Of a stretch of 64,000 nt of DNA, positions 27,981 through 36,505 are shown piece by piece (position 1 is the stretch's first letter; every line of letters begins with the position of its first letter). Source of the DNA: CAWAND01 sp963807065 (lineage in GTDB: Bacteria; Chloroflexota; Anaerolineae; Anaerolineales; E44-bin32); NCBI GenBank assembly GCA_963807065.1, contig CAWDZQ010000003.1, forward strand, positions 124,001 through 188,000. The letters are read 5' to 3'. The translations under genes and the position numbers were made by a program. The notes under the pieces were generated by a model. That model had not been told where the DNA came from, ran no database searches, and worked only from the letters and a program-made list of their open reading frames with translations.

Positions 27981-28922
27981 GTGAGCGCACCTGACGGGCC
28001 CAATCTGGATCGCTATCGAGGTGCGCTGCTCGGGCTGGCGGCGGGAGACGCGCTGGGGACGACGCTCGAGTTTCAACGTCCCGGGACCTTTGATCCGATT
28101 CAGGACATGGTTGGCGGAGGCCCGTTCCATCTGCAGCCCGGGGAATGGACCGATGACACGTCGATGGCTCTGTGCCTGGCGGCCAGCCTGGTCGAGTGCG
28201 GCGGTTTCGAGGCGCGCGACCAGATGCAACGCTATTTGCGCTGGCTGGGCGAGGGCTACATGTCTTCGACCGGGGCGTGTTTTGACATCGGAATGACCGT
28301 GCGGACGGCGCTGGGGATCTACCAGCAGACGGGAGAGCCGTTCTCCGGGCCGACCCACACGCACAGCGCCGGCAACGGGTCGATCATGCGCCTGGCGCCG
28401 ATCCCTCTCTATTTCGCCTCCGACCCGGCCCTGGCCATCAAGATGGCCGCCCAAAGCTCACGCACCACGCACGGCGCCACCGAAGCCGTCGACGCTTGCC
28501 GCTACTTTGCCGGGTTGATCGTGGGTGCGCTGCAGGGCCGGCCGAAGGAGGAGCTCCTCTCGACCGGATTTTGCCCCGTGACCGGAGGCTGGGCAGCCAC
28601 GCCGCTCGCTCCGGCCATTTCCCTGATTGCCTCCGGATCCTTCAAGGCCAAGCAGCCGCCTGAAATCAAGGGAGGCGGCTACGTGGTCGAGACCCTGGAA
28701 GCCGCGTTGTGGGCGTTCCATGGTTCGGAGAACTTCCGCCAGGGAGCGCTGCTGGCGGTCAATCTAGGGGACGATGCCGACACGACCGGGGCCGTCTTCG
28801 GGCAGCTGGCCGGCGCGTTTTACGGTGAAAGCGGCATTCCAGACGGTTGGCTTGCGAAGCTGGCGATGCGAGAGGCGATCGCCGCGCTAGCGAACCAGTT
28901 GGGGCAAGCCGCCGGGGCCTAA
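27981..28922 (+). CDS. ADP-ribosylglycohydrolase family protein (DraG-like)
   Basis: A 313-residue all-helical hydrolase. The N-terminal RYRGALLGLAAGDALG and GEWTDDTSMALCLA match the metal-binding TDD motif of DraG/ARH-type enzymes, and the second metal motif is NLGDDADTTGAVFGQLAGA near the C-terminus. These enzymes remove ADP-ribose from proteins, nucleic acids or small molecules with a binuclear Mg centre in the cytoplasm. GTG start with AGGGTGG upstream. No dinitrogenase or ADP-ribosyltransferase gene is near, so its target is unknown. Confidence 0.9.
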   Translation: MSAPDGPNLDRYRGALLGLAAGDALGTTLEFQRPGTFDPIQDMVGGGPFHLQPGEWTDDTSMALCLAASLVECGGFEARDQMQRYLRWLGEGYMSSTGACFDIGMTVRTALGIYQQTGEPFSGPTHTHSAGNGSIMRLAPIPLYFASDPALAIKMAAQSSRTTHGATEAVDACRYFAGLIVGALQGRPKEELLSTGFCPVTGGWAATPLAPAISLIASGSFKAKQPPEIKGGGYVVETLEAALWAFHGSENFRQGALLAVNLGDDADTTGAVFGQLAGAFYGESGIPDGWLAKLAMREAIAALANQLGQAAGA

Positions 28923-29024
28923 AATGGGCCCCCGCGGCCCAGGATCCCATCGCCGCCGCTCCGATCGTGCGTGGCATGCTGGCTACATCCCCGGTATACT
29001 CGTGCGATATGACGCAGGGAGCGG

Positions 29025-29744
29025 ATGCATCCGAGCGGAATTTCCCCTGCCTCTCGAAGTTCCTTCATTCAAGCTAACGCCCTGGCACGGACCTATCGAC
29101 GAGGCTCCGAAGATGTCCACGCCTTACGGGATCTCACCCTTACGATCCCGCAAGGTGCTTTGGCTGTCGTCTACGGCCCAAGCGGGATAGGCAAGTCCAC
29201 ACTCCTAAATCTGCTGGGAGGAATCGATCGTCCAACCCGGGGGGATCTCACGGTCAATGGCAGGCGGCTCGATCTGCTGAGCGAGCGTCAGCTTGACCTG
29301 TTTCGCAGAGACCAAATTGGCTTTGTCTTTCAATTCAACAATTTGCTTGCTAACCTGTCGGCGCTTGAAAACGTCGCCCTGCCTCTGATCGCCCAGGGCC
29401 GGAGCTGGAAAGACGCCCAGGCTCTGGCTCACTTCCAGCTCGACGATCTGGGTTTGGCTCGCCGGCAATCCCATCGGCCGTCGGAACTCTCCGGGGGCGA
29501 GCAGCAGCGGGTGGCCTTGGCGCGCGCAGTGGTTGCTCGGCCCGCTCTGGTCCTGGCCGACGAGCCCACCGGGGACCTGGATGCGAAGACCGCCGAGAGT
29601 GTGCTCGACCTCATCTCGGACCTCAACCAGGCGCTGGATGTGACCTTCGTGATCGCCTCCCACAACCCACGGCTGAGAGACCGAGCCAGTCAGGTCATCG
29701 ATCTTAACGACGGCCGACAGCACACTTCGGATGCCACGCCATGA
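29025..29744 (+). CDS. ABC transporter ATP-binding protein (MacB/LolD type)
   Basis: A 239-residue ATPase. Walker A is GPSGIGKST (about 51-59), the signature is LSGGEQQR, Walker B is ALVLADEPTGDLD and the H-loop is VIASHNP. LDLFRRDQIGFVFQFNNLL is characteristic of the MacB/LolD/FtsE group, which powers mechanotransmission or export by FtsX-type permeases. ATG at 29025 follows GGGAG; a TATACT box at 28995 may belong to its promoter. The stop overlaps the next start by 4 bp (ATGA), so it forms one operon with the two permeases and the lipoprotein. Confidence 0.9.
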   Translation: MHPSGISPASRSSFIQANALARTYRRGSEDVHALRDLTLTIPQGALAVVYGPSGIGKSTLLNLLGGIDRPTRGDLTVNGRRLDLLSERQLDLFRRDQIGFVFQFNNLLANLSALENVALPLIAQGRSWKDAQALAHFQLDDLGLARRQSHRPSELSGGEQQRVALARAVVARPALVLADEPTGDLDAKTAESVLDLISDLNQALDVTFVIASHNPRLRDRASQVIDLNDGRQHTSDATP

Positions 29745-30877
29745 TCCGCCTCGCGCTCCGGGACCTGCAGCACACTTTGATCACGTCCGGCTTCAACCTT
29801 GTCAGCCTGGGGATCCTGATCTTTGCGTTTCTTCTTCTGCTGTCGCTATCCCAAGCCGTCTCCAACTTCGGCGAGGCCGGGGGGTTGCACCAGAACCTGA
29901 TCGTCCTGGAACATGGTGTCCTTCAGCCCGAAGAGAGTCGGATTCCACAGGGCATGGAACAGCGTGTCGGGGAGATCCTCGGAGACGGGTTGGCCCGGGT
30001 GGATCCGGTGATCTTTCGCATTATGCGCGTCGAGGATCATGTGATCCAACTGCGCGGCGTGGCGCAAGACTCCTGGGTACCCACATTCCGGCTGCAGCTA
30101 ACCGAAGGCGCATGGCCGGCGCGGGACGACCAGATCGTGATCGGCCAGCTGGCGACCCAAGGCACGGGCTGGCACGTGGGAAGCCGGATCACCATCTATG
30201 GTCGGTCATTCACGGTCTCCGGCGTGGTGCAGGGGGCGGGGACCCAGGCCATGTCCGTTTGGATGTCCTATGTTTCCGCCCACCAGCTGTTCGGGCCCGA
30301 TAAGGGTGCCCAGCTCCTAGCGGCCAGCTTGAAGCCGAATGCTGATCCTGTGGTCGCCCGCCAGGCCCTGGAAGACGGACTTGTGCCACCCGGCAGCTTC
30401 GACGCCTATTTCGAGGATTCCCTGCTGAGTCGATACGGCGCCGCTTTGAATGATCTGCGAGCGCTGGGGCTCCTCACCACGATCATCGGTGTGGCGGCCG
30501 TGATCTTGGGATCTCACAACCTCGCCTGGCTGGCGGCCGAGGAGCGTGTTCGGCTTCTGGGCCTTCTGCGCACCCTGGGATTTGGCCGCCGGGCGGTGGC
30601 GATCTACCTGTTGCTCAGAGCGGCTGTGATCACCGGCGGTGCGTACCTGTTGGCCGTGGCCGGGGTTCAGCTGTTCTTTTTGATTGGGCTTGGAGGGGCA
30701 GGATTGACCATCAGCGGGTCCCAGTCCGACCTCAGTCTCGATCCTTCCACCGTTTTGCTTGGGCTGGTGCTGGCTGGCACATCGGCTCTCGTCGGTACCT
30801 GGCTGTCGTCGCGCAGAGTGCTGGCCTCGTCGCCCGCCGACCTGCTTGGCCGGGGTCCGGGAGGACTTGGAGCCTAA
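29741..30877 (+). CDS. FtsX/MacB-type ABC permease
   Basis: A 378-residue membrane protein. The first helix (TSGFNLVSLGILIFAFLLLLSL) is followed by a large extracytoplasmic MacB-periplasmic-core-like domain (~200 residues), then three C-terminal membrane segments (LLTTIIGVAAVILGSHNLAWL, AVITGGAYLLAVAGVQLFFLIGLG, VLLGLVLAGTSALVGTWLSS). RVRLLGLLRTLGFGRRAVAIYLLLRAA is the usual coupling region facing the ATPase. It pairs with the next, homologous permease. The substrate is unknown; lipoprotein transfer or peptide export are family roles. Confidence 0.85.
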   Translation: MIRLALRDLQHTLITSGFNLVSLGILIFAFLLLLSLSQAVSNFGEAGGLHQNLIVLEHGVLQPEESRIPQGMEQRVGEILGDGLARVDPVIFRIMRVEDHVIQLRGVAQDSWVPTFRLQLTEGAWPARDDQIVIGQLATQGTGWHVGSRITIYGRSFTVSGVVQGAGTQAMSVWMSYVSAHQLFGPDKGAQLLAASLKPNADPVVARQALEDGLVPPGSFDAYFEDSLLSRYGAALNDLRALGLLTTIIGVAAVILGSHNLAWLAAEERVRLLGLLRTLGFGRRAVAIYLLLRAAVITGGAYLLAVAGVQLFFLIGLGGAGLTISGSQSDLSLDPSTVLLGLVLAGTSALVGTWLSSRRVLASSPADLLGRGPGGLGA

Positions 30878-31965
30878 TGGTCGCTGTCTGGCTCGCCTGG
30901 CGCGATCTCGGAACGTACCGCTGGCATGCCGGTGCCATGGCGGCCGTGTTCGCTATCGCTGTCCTTGCCTACGTGGCGCTGGGGAGTTACAGGCTGGCCC
31001 TGTCGACGGACTATGACGTCCCGACGGACGCGTTTCTCGTCGTGCAGCAGGATCAATCCTTTGCTGAGTTCTACGGGAGCCGTTTGTCCCCGGAAACGGT
31101 AGGACTATTGGCCGCCAAGGGTGTGCTTCACCCCATTCCCGAGATCCATGCCGTGGTGGGGACATCGCTTCAGGATGCGGTGCTGCTCAGAGGCGTCGAT
31201 CTGGACAACTATGCCAGACTGGACACGTTCGAACTCCGGGCCGGCCGCGGGCTGACCGCCGGCGATTCAGGGCGTATGGCCATGATCGGATCTCGGCTCG
31301 CCGACCGCCTTTCGGCTTCACCGGGTGATGTCATTCAGTTGCGTGGCCGACCATTCGAGGTCGTCGGCGTCTTCAAGTCCGGGAGCTACACCGAGAACGA
31401 AGCCTGGATACCCATAAGCGGGGCGCAGGACCTGTTGGGTTGGGGTAAGGATGTTTCACTCTTCGTGGTGCCCGATGACGGCCATCTGGTGCCCGGGGAG
31501 CAGCCGGCAGGCGGCCTCTCTGTCGTACGCCGCGGGGAGCTTTGGTCGACTTTCCCCAGGCAGTGGCAGGGACTTCTAGCGCTCATCCAGGCGGTCACGC
31601 AAGCCATCGGGTTGGCTGCCGCCCTTTCTCTGGCGGCGATGCTGTGGCGACTAGCCTGGCGCAGGCGTTGGCAGATCGCCGTTCTGCGCAGCCTGGGCTT
31701 CAGCCGCACCGTCTCGGTCGGCTATCTGGGGGCGCAGGGAGCCGCCATTGCTCTGGGCGGAGGCGTTCTTGGGGTCATCGGCGCCGAGGTGCTGGTCCAG
31801 GCCGTGCGTGTGACGATCGCCGGCGTCAGCCTGCGCCCGCAGGTTTCCCCGACCATCTTGTTCTCAGCCGGCATCTGGTTGGGGGCTTTGACGATCATAA
31901 GCGTGCTCGTGCCCGCCTGGAGGTTGGGAACCCGCCGTGTGACTGACCTCATGGTTGCCGACTAG
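30877..31965 (+). CDS. FtsX/MacB-type ABC permease, second subunit
   Basis: A 362-residue permease that overlaps the previous stop by one base (TAATG). It has an N-terminal helix (GAMAAVFAIAVLAYVALG), an outer domain containing GRGLTAGDSGRMAMIGSRLA, typical of MacB-like proteins, and three C-terminal helices with IAVLRSLGFSRTVSVGYL. It probably forms a heterodimer with the preceding permease. Substrate unknown. Confidence 0.85.
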   Translation: MVAVWLAWRDLGTYRWHAGAMAAVFAIAVLAYVALGSYRLALSTDYDVPTDAFLVVQQDQSFAEFYGSRLSPETVGLLAAKGVLHPIPEIHAVVGTSLQDAVLLRGVDLDNYARLDTFELRAGRGLTAGDSGRMAMIGSRLADRLSASPGDVIQLRGRPFEVVGVFKSGSYTENEAWIPISGAQDLLGWGKDVSLFVVPDDGHLVPGEQPAGGLSVVRRGELWSTFPRQWQGLLALIQAVTQAIGLAAALSLAAMLWRLAWRRRWQIAVLRSLGFSRTVSVGYLGAQGAAIALGGGVLGVIGAEVLVQAVRVTIAGVSLRPQVSPTILFSAGIWLGALTIISVLVPAWRLGTRRVTDLMVAD

Positions 31966-32004
31966 ATGCCTCAGCCAACGAAGGCCCATCGAAGGAGGAA
32001 GATT

Positions 32005-32838
32005 ATGTTGAAACGATACGCTCTGGGTTTTGCCATCCCCCTGGCTCTGGTCTCCCTGGCCTGCAGCTTGCCCTTCCAGGGTGGCTCTCCTGAAGAAGCG
32101 ACAACTGTCGCCGGCGAAGGCGACGGGGCCCTGGGAGATGTTGAGGCCACGGTCGAATCCGGAACCCAACCGGGACCCACGCCAACGATCGATGTCCCCT
32201 TGCTTCCGGTGCCCCTCAACCAGGGGTTGGCCAGTCTCAACAGCTACACCATGACATACACCAACGATGTCTACGATTCGGTGGCCGATGAACGCAGCAT
32301 CATCACGTTCGTGGTGGCTCGCAATGACTTTTTGGACGCTAGCTACAACAGCACTGAGACGCAGGTCACCACGGAAGACTACCAGGTCGAATCCGACGAC
32401 CTTCAAGAGCAATTCTTTATCGGCAACCAGGTCTGTGTCCTTTCCGACGGCGAAGCCGAATTCTCAACCATGAGCGATGTCGCTCGAGAAATGATGGGCT
32501 TGGCGGTGTCTCAGGTTGTGCAGTTCAACCCACTGATCGAAGAGCCGGAGTACGTGGGCGAGGATGTGATCAATGGTGTGCCGGTCCACACCTACATCTT
32601 TGAGGTGCGCAGCGTCGAGGCAGCCTCCGAGGCTGAAGTGGCGCAAGCCGATGGGCATTACGCCATTGCCGTCGACGGCAACTACCTGGTCGACTACCGC
32701 CTGGACATGGAGCTTCGCACTGCACCGGAGGGCGATCCTTCCGCCGAGGTGTCCAAGTCCTTCTTCGCCCTGAAACTCGAGGATATCAACGCCCCGGTTG
32801 AGATTGCTCTCCCGGCCTCCTGCTTGGCCGCGCAATAG
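32005..32838 (+). CDS. Exported lipoprotein of the ABC operon
   Basis: A 277-residue lipoprotein with lipobox SLAC (Cys20) after MLKRYALGFAIPLALV and an acidic/Thr-Pro linker (EEATTVAGEGDGALG, PGPTPTIDVP). The folded part (LNSYTMTYTNDVYDSVADERS, YVGEDVINGVPVHTYIF, YLVDYRLDMEL) has the alternating-strand look of LolA/LprG-like lipid-carrier domains, but I cannot assign the family with confidence. Strong AAGGAGG upstream of the ATG at 32005. It lies 39 bp after the permease gene, so it may be the partner or cargo acceptor of that transporter. Confidence 0.65.
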   Translation: MLKRYALGFAIPLALVSLACSLPFQGGSPEEATTVAGEGDGALGDVEATVESGTQPGPTPTIDVPLLPVPLNQGLASLNSYTMTYTNDVYDSVADERSIITFVVARNDFLDASYNSTETQVTTEDYQVESDDLQEQFFIGNQVCVLSDGEAEFSTMSDVAREMMGLAVSQVVQFNPLIEEPEYVGEDVINGVPVHTYIFEVRSVEAASEAEVAQADGHYAIAVDGNYLVDYRLDMELRTAPEGDPSAEVSKSFFALKLEDINAPVEIALPASCLAAQ

Positions 32839-32906
32839 CGCCGCCGGAATTCATCTCAAAGCAGTTGCGGCAGACGGCCCTTCGCAGGTCTAGGCAGGCA
32901 CATCCC

Positions 32907-34166
32907 ATGCGTGTGACCATCCTGACCCTGGGTTCTCGGGGCGACGTCCAACCGTATGTCGGCTTGGGGGCGGCTCTGGCTGCCCGGGGCCACCTGGTCA
33001 CGGTTGCCGCCGGGGCAGCCTTTGAACCGCTGATCCGACGGGCAGGGCTTACGGCGTGTGTCGTGGAACCCGACCCGCGGCTCGTGGCCGACGGAGCCAA
33101 CCCGCCACGTTGGTTCCGGCCAGAGGTCGCCTTTGCTGCGCGTCGCCTGTTGACGGGCGGCGGGGGGGCAGGGCCGTGGAGCCGCTTGTACGCTGGCTAC
33201 CAGGCCGCGAGTCGCGGGGCAGATGTGCTCCTGTACCCCGCCTGGGCCGCCCCAGTTGCTCGTATCTTGGGGGAAGCGCTTGGGGTCTTGACGATCTCCG
33301 CCTATCTCACCCCTGTTCATCCCACTCAGGCGTTTCCAAGCCCATTTGTCAAGTTCCCGGCCAATGCTACCTTAAACCCGATCGGCCACCAGCTTGCGCT
33401 ATGGATGATGGGTATGGCCTTTGGCGACCTTCCGAACGCATGGCGTCGGGAGCTCCCACTTCCGCCCGCAGCGATCCGTCCGATTTCATCCGACATGACC
33501 GCTTGCCTGTACGGCTACAGCCAGGTGCTGGTTCCCCGTCCAGATGATTGGCCGGACCATGTTAAGGTCAGCGGCCCGTGGTGGTGGCATGATCCGGGTT
33601 GGCGCCCGCCACCGGACCTGGCGCGATTCATTCACGCCCCCGGTGAAGTAATCTATCTGGGTTTTGGAAGCATGCTTGATTCTCGCCCGCAGGCCCTGAA
33701 GCAGATCGTGAAGCAGGCCCTGGCACGACTGGGCTGCCGGGCGGTCTACTCGCCCGGACCAGCCAACCAGCTTGCCCTGGGCACTTCGCAGTTTCTCATG
33801 CCCATCGCGGAGGTTCCATTCGACTGGCTCTTCCCGCGTGTCGACGCGATTGTTCACCATGCCGGGGCAGGCACGACAGCCGAAGCCGCCCGGTCCAGGA
33901 AGCCATCATTCGGGGTGCCCTTCTTCGGCGACCAATTTTTCTGGTCAGGTCGTGTCCATGACCAGGGTGCCGGCCCGGCGCCTATACCTCGCCGTCGCTT
34001 GACCGCTCAGCGCCTGGCGTCGGCTATCGACCTGGCCCTCCACGATCCCGGAATGCGAAAGCAAGCAGAATTGCTCGGGGCCCGGGTCAGGGCTGAGCGG
34101 GGATTGACGGAGGCTGTAGAAACCATCGAAAACCTGTGGGCGACGAATCCGGGCGCCGCTGGCTAG
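32907..34166 (+). CDS. GT1-family glycosyltransferase (sterol/lipid glucosyltransferase type)
   Basis: A 419-residue GT-B enzyme. MRVTILTLGSRGDVQPYVGLGAAL is the N-terminal signature of the sterol 3-beta-glucosyltransferase/MGT group. The donor-site signature is HHAGAGTTAEAARSRKPSFGVPFFGDQFFW. Such enzymes move glucose from a UDP- or TDP-sugar to a lipid or small hydrophobic acceptor on the cytoplasmic face. The ATG at 32907 is used because the family starts there, although the upstream ribosome site is weak. Its close convergent partner is a UbiA prenyltransferase, so a prenylated or lipid acceptor is possible; this is inference. Confidence 0.82.
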   Translation: MRVTILTLGSRGDVQPYVGLGAALAARGHLVTVAAGAAFEPLIRRAGLTACVVEPDPRLVADGANPPRWFRPEVAFAARRLLTGGGGAGPWSRLYAGYQAASRGADVLLYPAWAAPVARILGEALGVLTISAYLTPVHPTQAFPSPFVKFPANATLNPIGHQLALWMMGMAFGDLPNAWRRELPLPPAAIRPISSDMTACLYGYSQVLVPRPDDWPDHVKVSGPWWWHDPGWRPPPDLARFIHAPGEVIYLGFGSMLDSRPQALKQIVKQALARLGCRAVYSPGPANQLALGTSQFLMPIAEVPFDWLFPRVDAIVHHAGAGTTAEAARSRKPSFGVPFFGDQFFWSGRVHDQGAGPAPIPRRRLTAQRLASAIDLALHDPGMRKQAELLGARVRAERGLTEAVETIENLWATNPGAAG

Positions 34167-34190
34167 TCCACCGTCGCATGGACGGCTCGG

Positions 34191-35159
34191 TCATGAGCCG
34201 AACAAGGAGGGAAGGAGCCGGCCTGAAACCAGATGCGAGATCATCACCAGGATGAGCCATGACCCCGCGGTGACATTGAGTACGAAGAGGCCGCGAGTTT
34301 GGAGCACGCCGCTCGCCTCAACCGGAAGGCCGCCCCGCATGTCGTTGGATCCCCCCAGCCTCAGGCTGATCAACATCCCAACCAGTGCGGCCAGGCCCAG
34401 CCACCCCGGCAGATGGCCTCGGGTGACGGACTGGGCAAGGAGAAGAACGGCCACGCCCAGTGACACGTACATCAGAGCCCGCGTCGTGCGTCGCCCGACC
34501 AAGCCGGCCGTGTTGCGAAGCCCGGCCGACTGATCGGCTTCGAAATCCCGGAGCTGGTTGTAGAGCTGACCATAAGCGGATACGGCGGCTGCTGCGCCGG
34601 CGAGATACCATCCGCTGAAAACGTCTTTGACGTACAGGCTGGATCCGACAAGCACCAGGAGCCCGCCCAGCATGAGGGAATGCGAAATCACGTCCACGAT
34701 GGGATAAGCTTTCAGCCGGACGGCTCGCCACGAATACAGATGACCCAGCGCGAGGATGCTTAGGCCGATTGTGGCGGCCGAACGCCCGGCCAGCAGATAC
34801 AGCCCAAGGGCAGCTGCCCCGGCCATGCCCGTGAGCCGCCAGGCGGCTTCCATGCTCAGTTCCCCGGAGCAGATGACATTCCTGGCGGCCCGTTCGGGAT
34901 CCAGCGCGTCGTTGGGTGCATCCTCGATGTCGTTCAACATGAAGGCGTAGGTGACGGCCAGCAAGTTGGCGGCCATCACGACGGCCAGCCTCAGGTCAAC
35001 CGAGACGCCTTGTGCGCGCGAGGCAAGCAGCGCCCCCAACAGGGTCAAAGGCAGCACAAAAGGGATGTGCTCCTCGGCTCGGGTGAGCCGGTGCACGGCA
35101 GACCGGGCTCGGATGCCTTTGCCGACCGTAAGCGTCAGGTGTTTCCAGTAACTCGCCAT
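34191..35159 (-). CDS. UbiA-family prenyltransferase
   Basis: A 322-residue integral membrane enzyme with about eight to nine hydrophobic segments. The first aspartate motif is N76-D-I-E-D80 and the second is DFEADQ in the C-terminal half (NQLRDFEADQSAGLRN). UbiA enzymes join a polyprenyl group to an aromatic or other acceptor with Mg2+, for example in quinone, heme or chlorophyll synthesis. The motif N-D-x-x-D fits. MASYWK at 35159 is preferred over the longer frame because the extension is not hydrophobic or conserved-looking, though no strong ribosome site is seen. Product unknown. Confidence 0.82.
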   Translation of the reverse strand: MASYWKHLTLTVGKGIRARSAVHRLTRAEEHIPFVLPLTLLGALLASRAQGVSVDLRLAVVMAANLLAVTYAFMLNDIEDAPNDALDPERAARNVICSGELSMEAAWRLTGMAGAAALGLYLLAGRSAATIGLSILALGHLYSWRAVRLKAYPIVDVISHSLMLGGLLVLVGSSLYVKDVFSGWYLAGAAAAVSAYGQLYNQLRDFEADQSAGLRNTAGLVGRRTTRALMYVSLGVAVLLLAQSVTRGHLPGWLGLAALVGMLISLRLGGSNDMRGGLPVEASGVLQTRGLFVLNVTAGSWLILVMISHLVSGRLLPSLFGS

Positions 35160-35253
35160 CGGACCATCATAGCCATGGATCCGATTTGCGCCATCGTATG
35201 TCGGTCCACCACGGTCAGGGGTCGGGGGGTGGGCAGCCTGAATATTGGCCCTA

Positions 35254-35367
35254 TGCAAGCAGGCTGGGACCTGTTATGATCAATCACAGTAGGTTGCAAG
35301 CAGGTTCTGTCTGAAAGTCGAGTATATTCGGCCCGAGCTGCCCAACGCTCGGGCTGTTTTGTTGGGC
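35254..35367 (+). promoter_or_regulatory. Leader of the cold-shock gene with possible pseudoknot
   Basis: GCCCGAGC (35331-35338) pairs with GCTCGGGC (35347-35354). The loop GCCCAAC (35340-35346) can pair with GTTGGGC (35361-35367), giving an H-type pseudoknot with stems of 8 and 7 bp and a 6-nt crossing loop (TGTTTT). A competing pairing, CGGGC (35350-35354) with GCCCG (35366-35370), also exists. Possible -10 boxes are TATGAT at 35275 and TATATT at 35323; the latter would start transcription inside the stem, so the upstream one fits better and gives a leader of about 145 nt. The decamer TGCAAGCAGG is repeated at 35254 and 35295. Confidence 0.55.
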
Positions 35368-35431
35368 CCGACCGCCGAGAACAGGCAATGCGCCTCAAAA
35401 TCGAGTTAGGCTTCTAAGGAGGCACAAAGAA

Positions 35432-35641
35432 ATGTCTGAAAGAATTGGCGGCACGGTCAAATGGTTCAATGGTGAGAAGGGCTACGGCTTCATCGCCCGC
35501 GAAAGCGGTGATGATGTCTTCGTCCACTACTCGGCGATCCTGAGCGGCGGCTACCGCGATCTGGCGGAAGGCCAGAAAGTGGAGTTCGAAGTCGAGGCGT
35601 CCCCCAAGGGGCCGCACGCCACAAACGTCACTGTCGTCTGA
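35432..35641 (+). CDS. csp: Cold-shock domain protein (CspA family)
   Basis: A 69-residue single-stranded nucleic-acid-binding protein of standard length. RNP1 is KGYGFI (16-21) and RNP2 is VFVHY (29-33). Such proteins melt RNA structure and aid translation after temperature downshift. TAAGGAGG precedes the ATG at 35432. A long structured leader and a rho-independent terminator flank it, so it is a monocistronic unit that may be controlled by its leader RNA. Confidence 0.95.
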   Translation: MSERIGGTVKWFNGEKGYGFIARESGDDVFVHYSAILSGGYRDLAEGQKVEFEVEASPKGPHATNVTVV

Positions 35642-35665
35642 TCTTAGGTCGCCTTTGACAACCAG

Positions 35666-35692
35666 GAGCCCCCGGTCTTCCGGGGGCTCTTT
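35666..35692 (+). terminator. Rho-independent terminator of the cold-shock gene
   Basis: GAGCCCCCGG (35666-35675), loop TCTT, CCGGGGGCTC (35680-35689), then TTT. A perfect 10-bp stem 25 bp after the stop codon. Confidence 0.85.
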
Positions 35693-35821
35693 GGTTGCCT
35701 GGCAGAGATTAATCAGGGTATGCGGTCGGCCGCGGCGGCGATCAAGGGCCGCTTGAGACGCGCGATAATGGGCAACTTGCAAGGTGGTGCCCGTCTACAA
35801 GGGCCAGGAGGGAGGCATTCC

Positions 35822-36469
35822 ATGTCGGATCGGGTGGTGCGCGTTCAAGGGCATGGGGAGGCTACTGCTCCTGCCGATCGGGTGGTCCTGGGTTTCGATA
35901 TCGGCGCCTGGGATCGGGATTACAGCGCCGCGGTAGAAGCGCTGAACGATCGGGTGGAGGACCTGCGCGGCGACCTGGCTGCGTTGTCCGTCCCCCGCAA
36001 GCACTTGAAAACCAGCAACTTTCGAGTGAACCCAACTTACGAGACCATCAACCGACTTGGAAGGGAGCAGCGGCAGCTATCTGGGTATATGGCCAGCCAC
36101 CTCATCCGTCTCGAGCTCCCCTTAGAAAACGAACAACTCAATCGCATTCTGCAGGCGGTGAGTCAGGGCGAAAGCGAACCGTCGATCTCAATCAGTTTCG
36201 AGGTTGAGGATTCGGCCGCGCTGCGCCAGCAGGCGCTGGACAACGCCGTGAGCGAGGCCCGGCGCAATGCCGAGACTTTGGCTGAAGCGGCCGGGGTTGC
36301 GTTGAAGCAAATCCTGTCGATTGAGTACGGTTGGTCTGAGGTCAGGATGGAGGCCAAACACTACCTTCTGGCCCAGCCCAGGGGTGCGGGGCTGGCAGCG
36401 GCGCCGGACTTGGAGCCTGAGGACGTGGATGCCTCCGAGAAGGTTACCGTCACGTGGGAGATTGCGTAG
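35822..36469 (+). CDS. SIMPL domain (DUF541) protein
   Basis: A 215-residue protein of the SIMPL/DUF541 family, which has a repeated beta-alpha fold and is often linked to oxidative stress or membrane integrity. VQGHGEATAPADRVVLGFDI is the usual start, followed by the conserved SNFRVNPTYE and a C-terminal KVTVTWEIA strand. ATG at 35822 follows CAGGAGGG. There is no signal peptide, unlike many relatives, so it is probably cytoplasmic. It stands alone 180 bp downstream of the cold-shock gene. Confidence 0.82.
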   Translation: MSDRVVRVQGHGEATAPADRVVLGFDIGAWDRDYSAAVEALNDRVEDLRGDLAALSVPRKHLKTSNFRVNPTYETINRLGREQRQLSGYMASHLIRLELPLENEQLNRILQAVSQGESEPSISISFEVEDSAALRQQALDNAVSEARRNAETLAEAAGVALKQILSIEYGWSEVRMEAKHYLLAQPRGAGLAAAPDLEPEDVDASEKVTVTWEIA

Positions 36470-36505
36470 AACGGTATGTGGCTTGGGTCGGGCGCGGGGC
36501 GGCGT

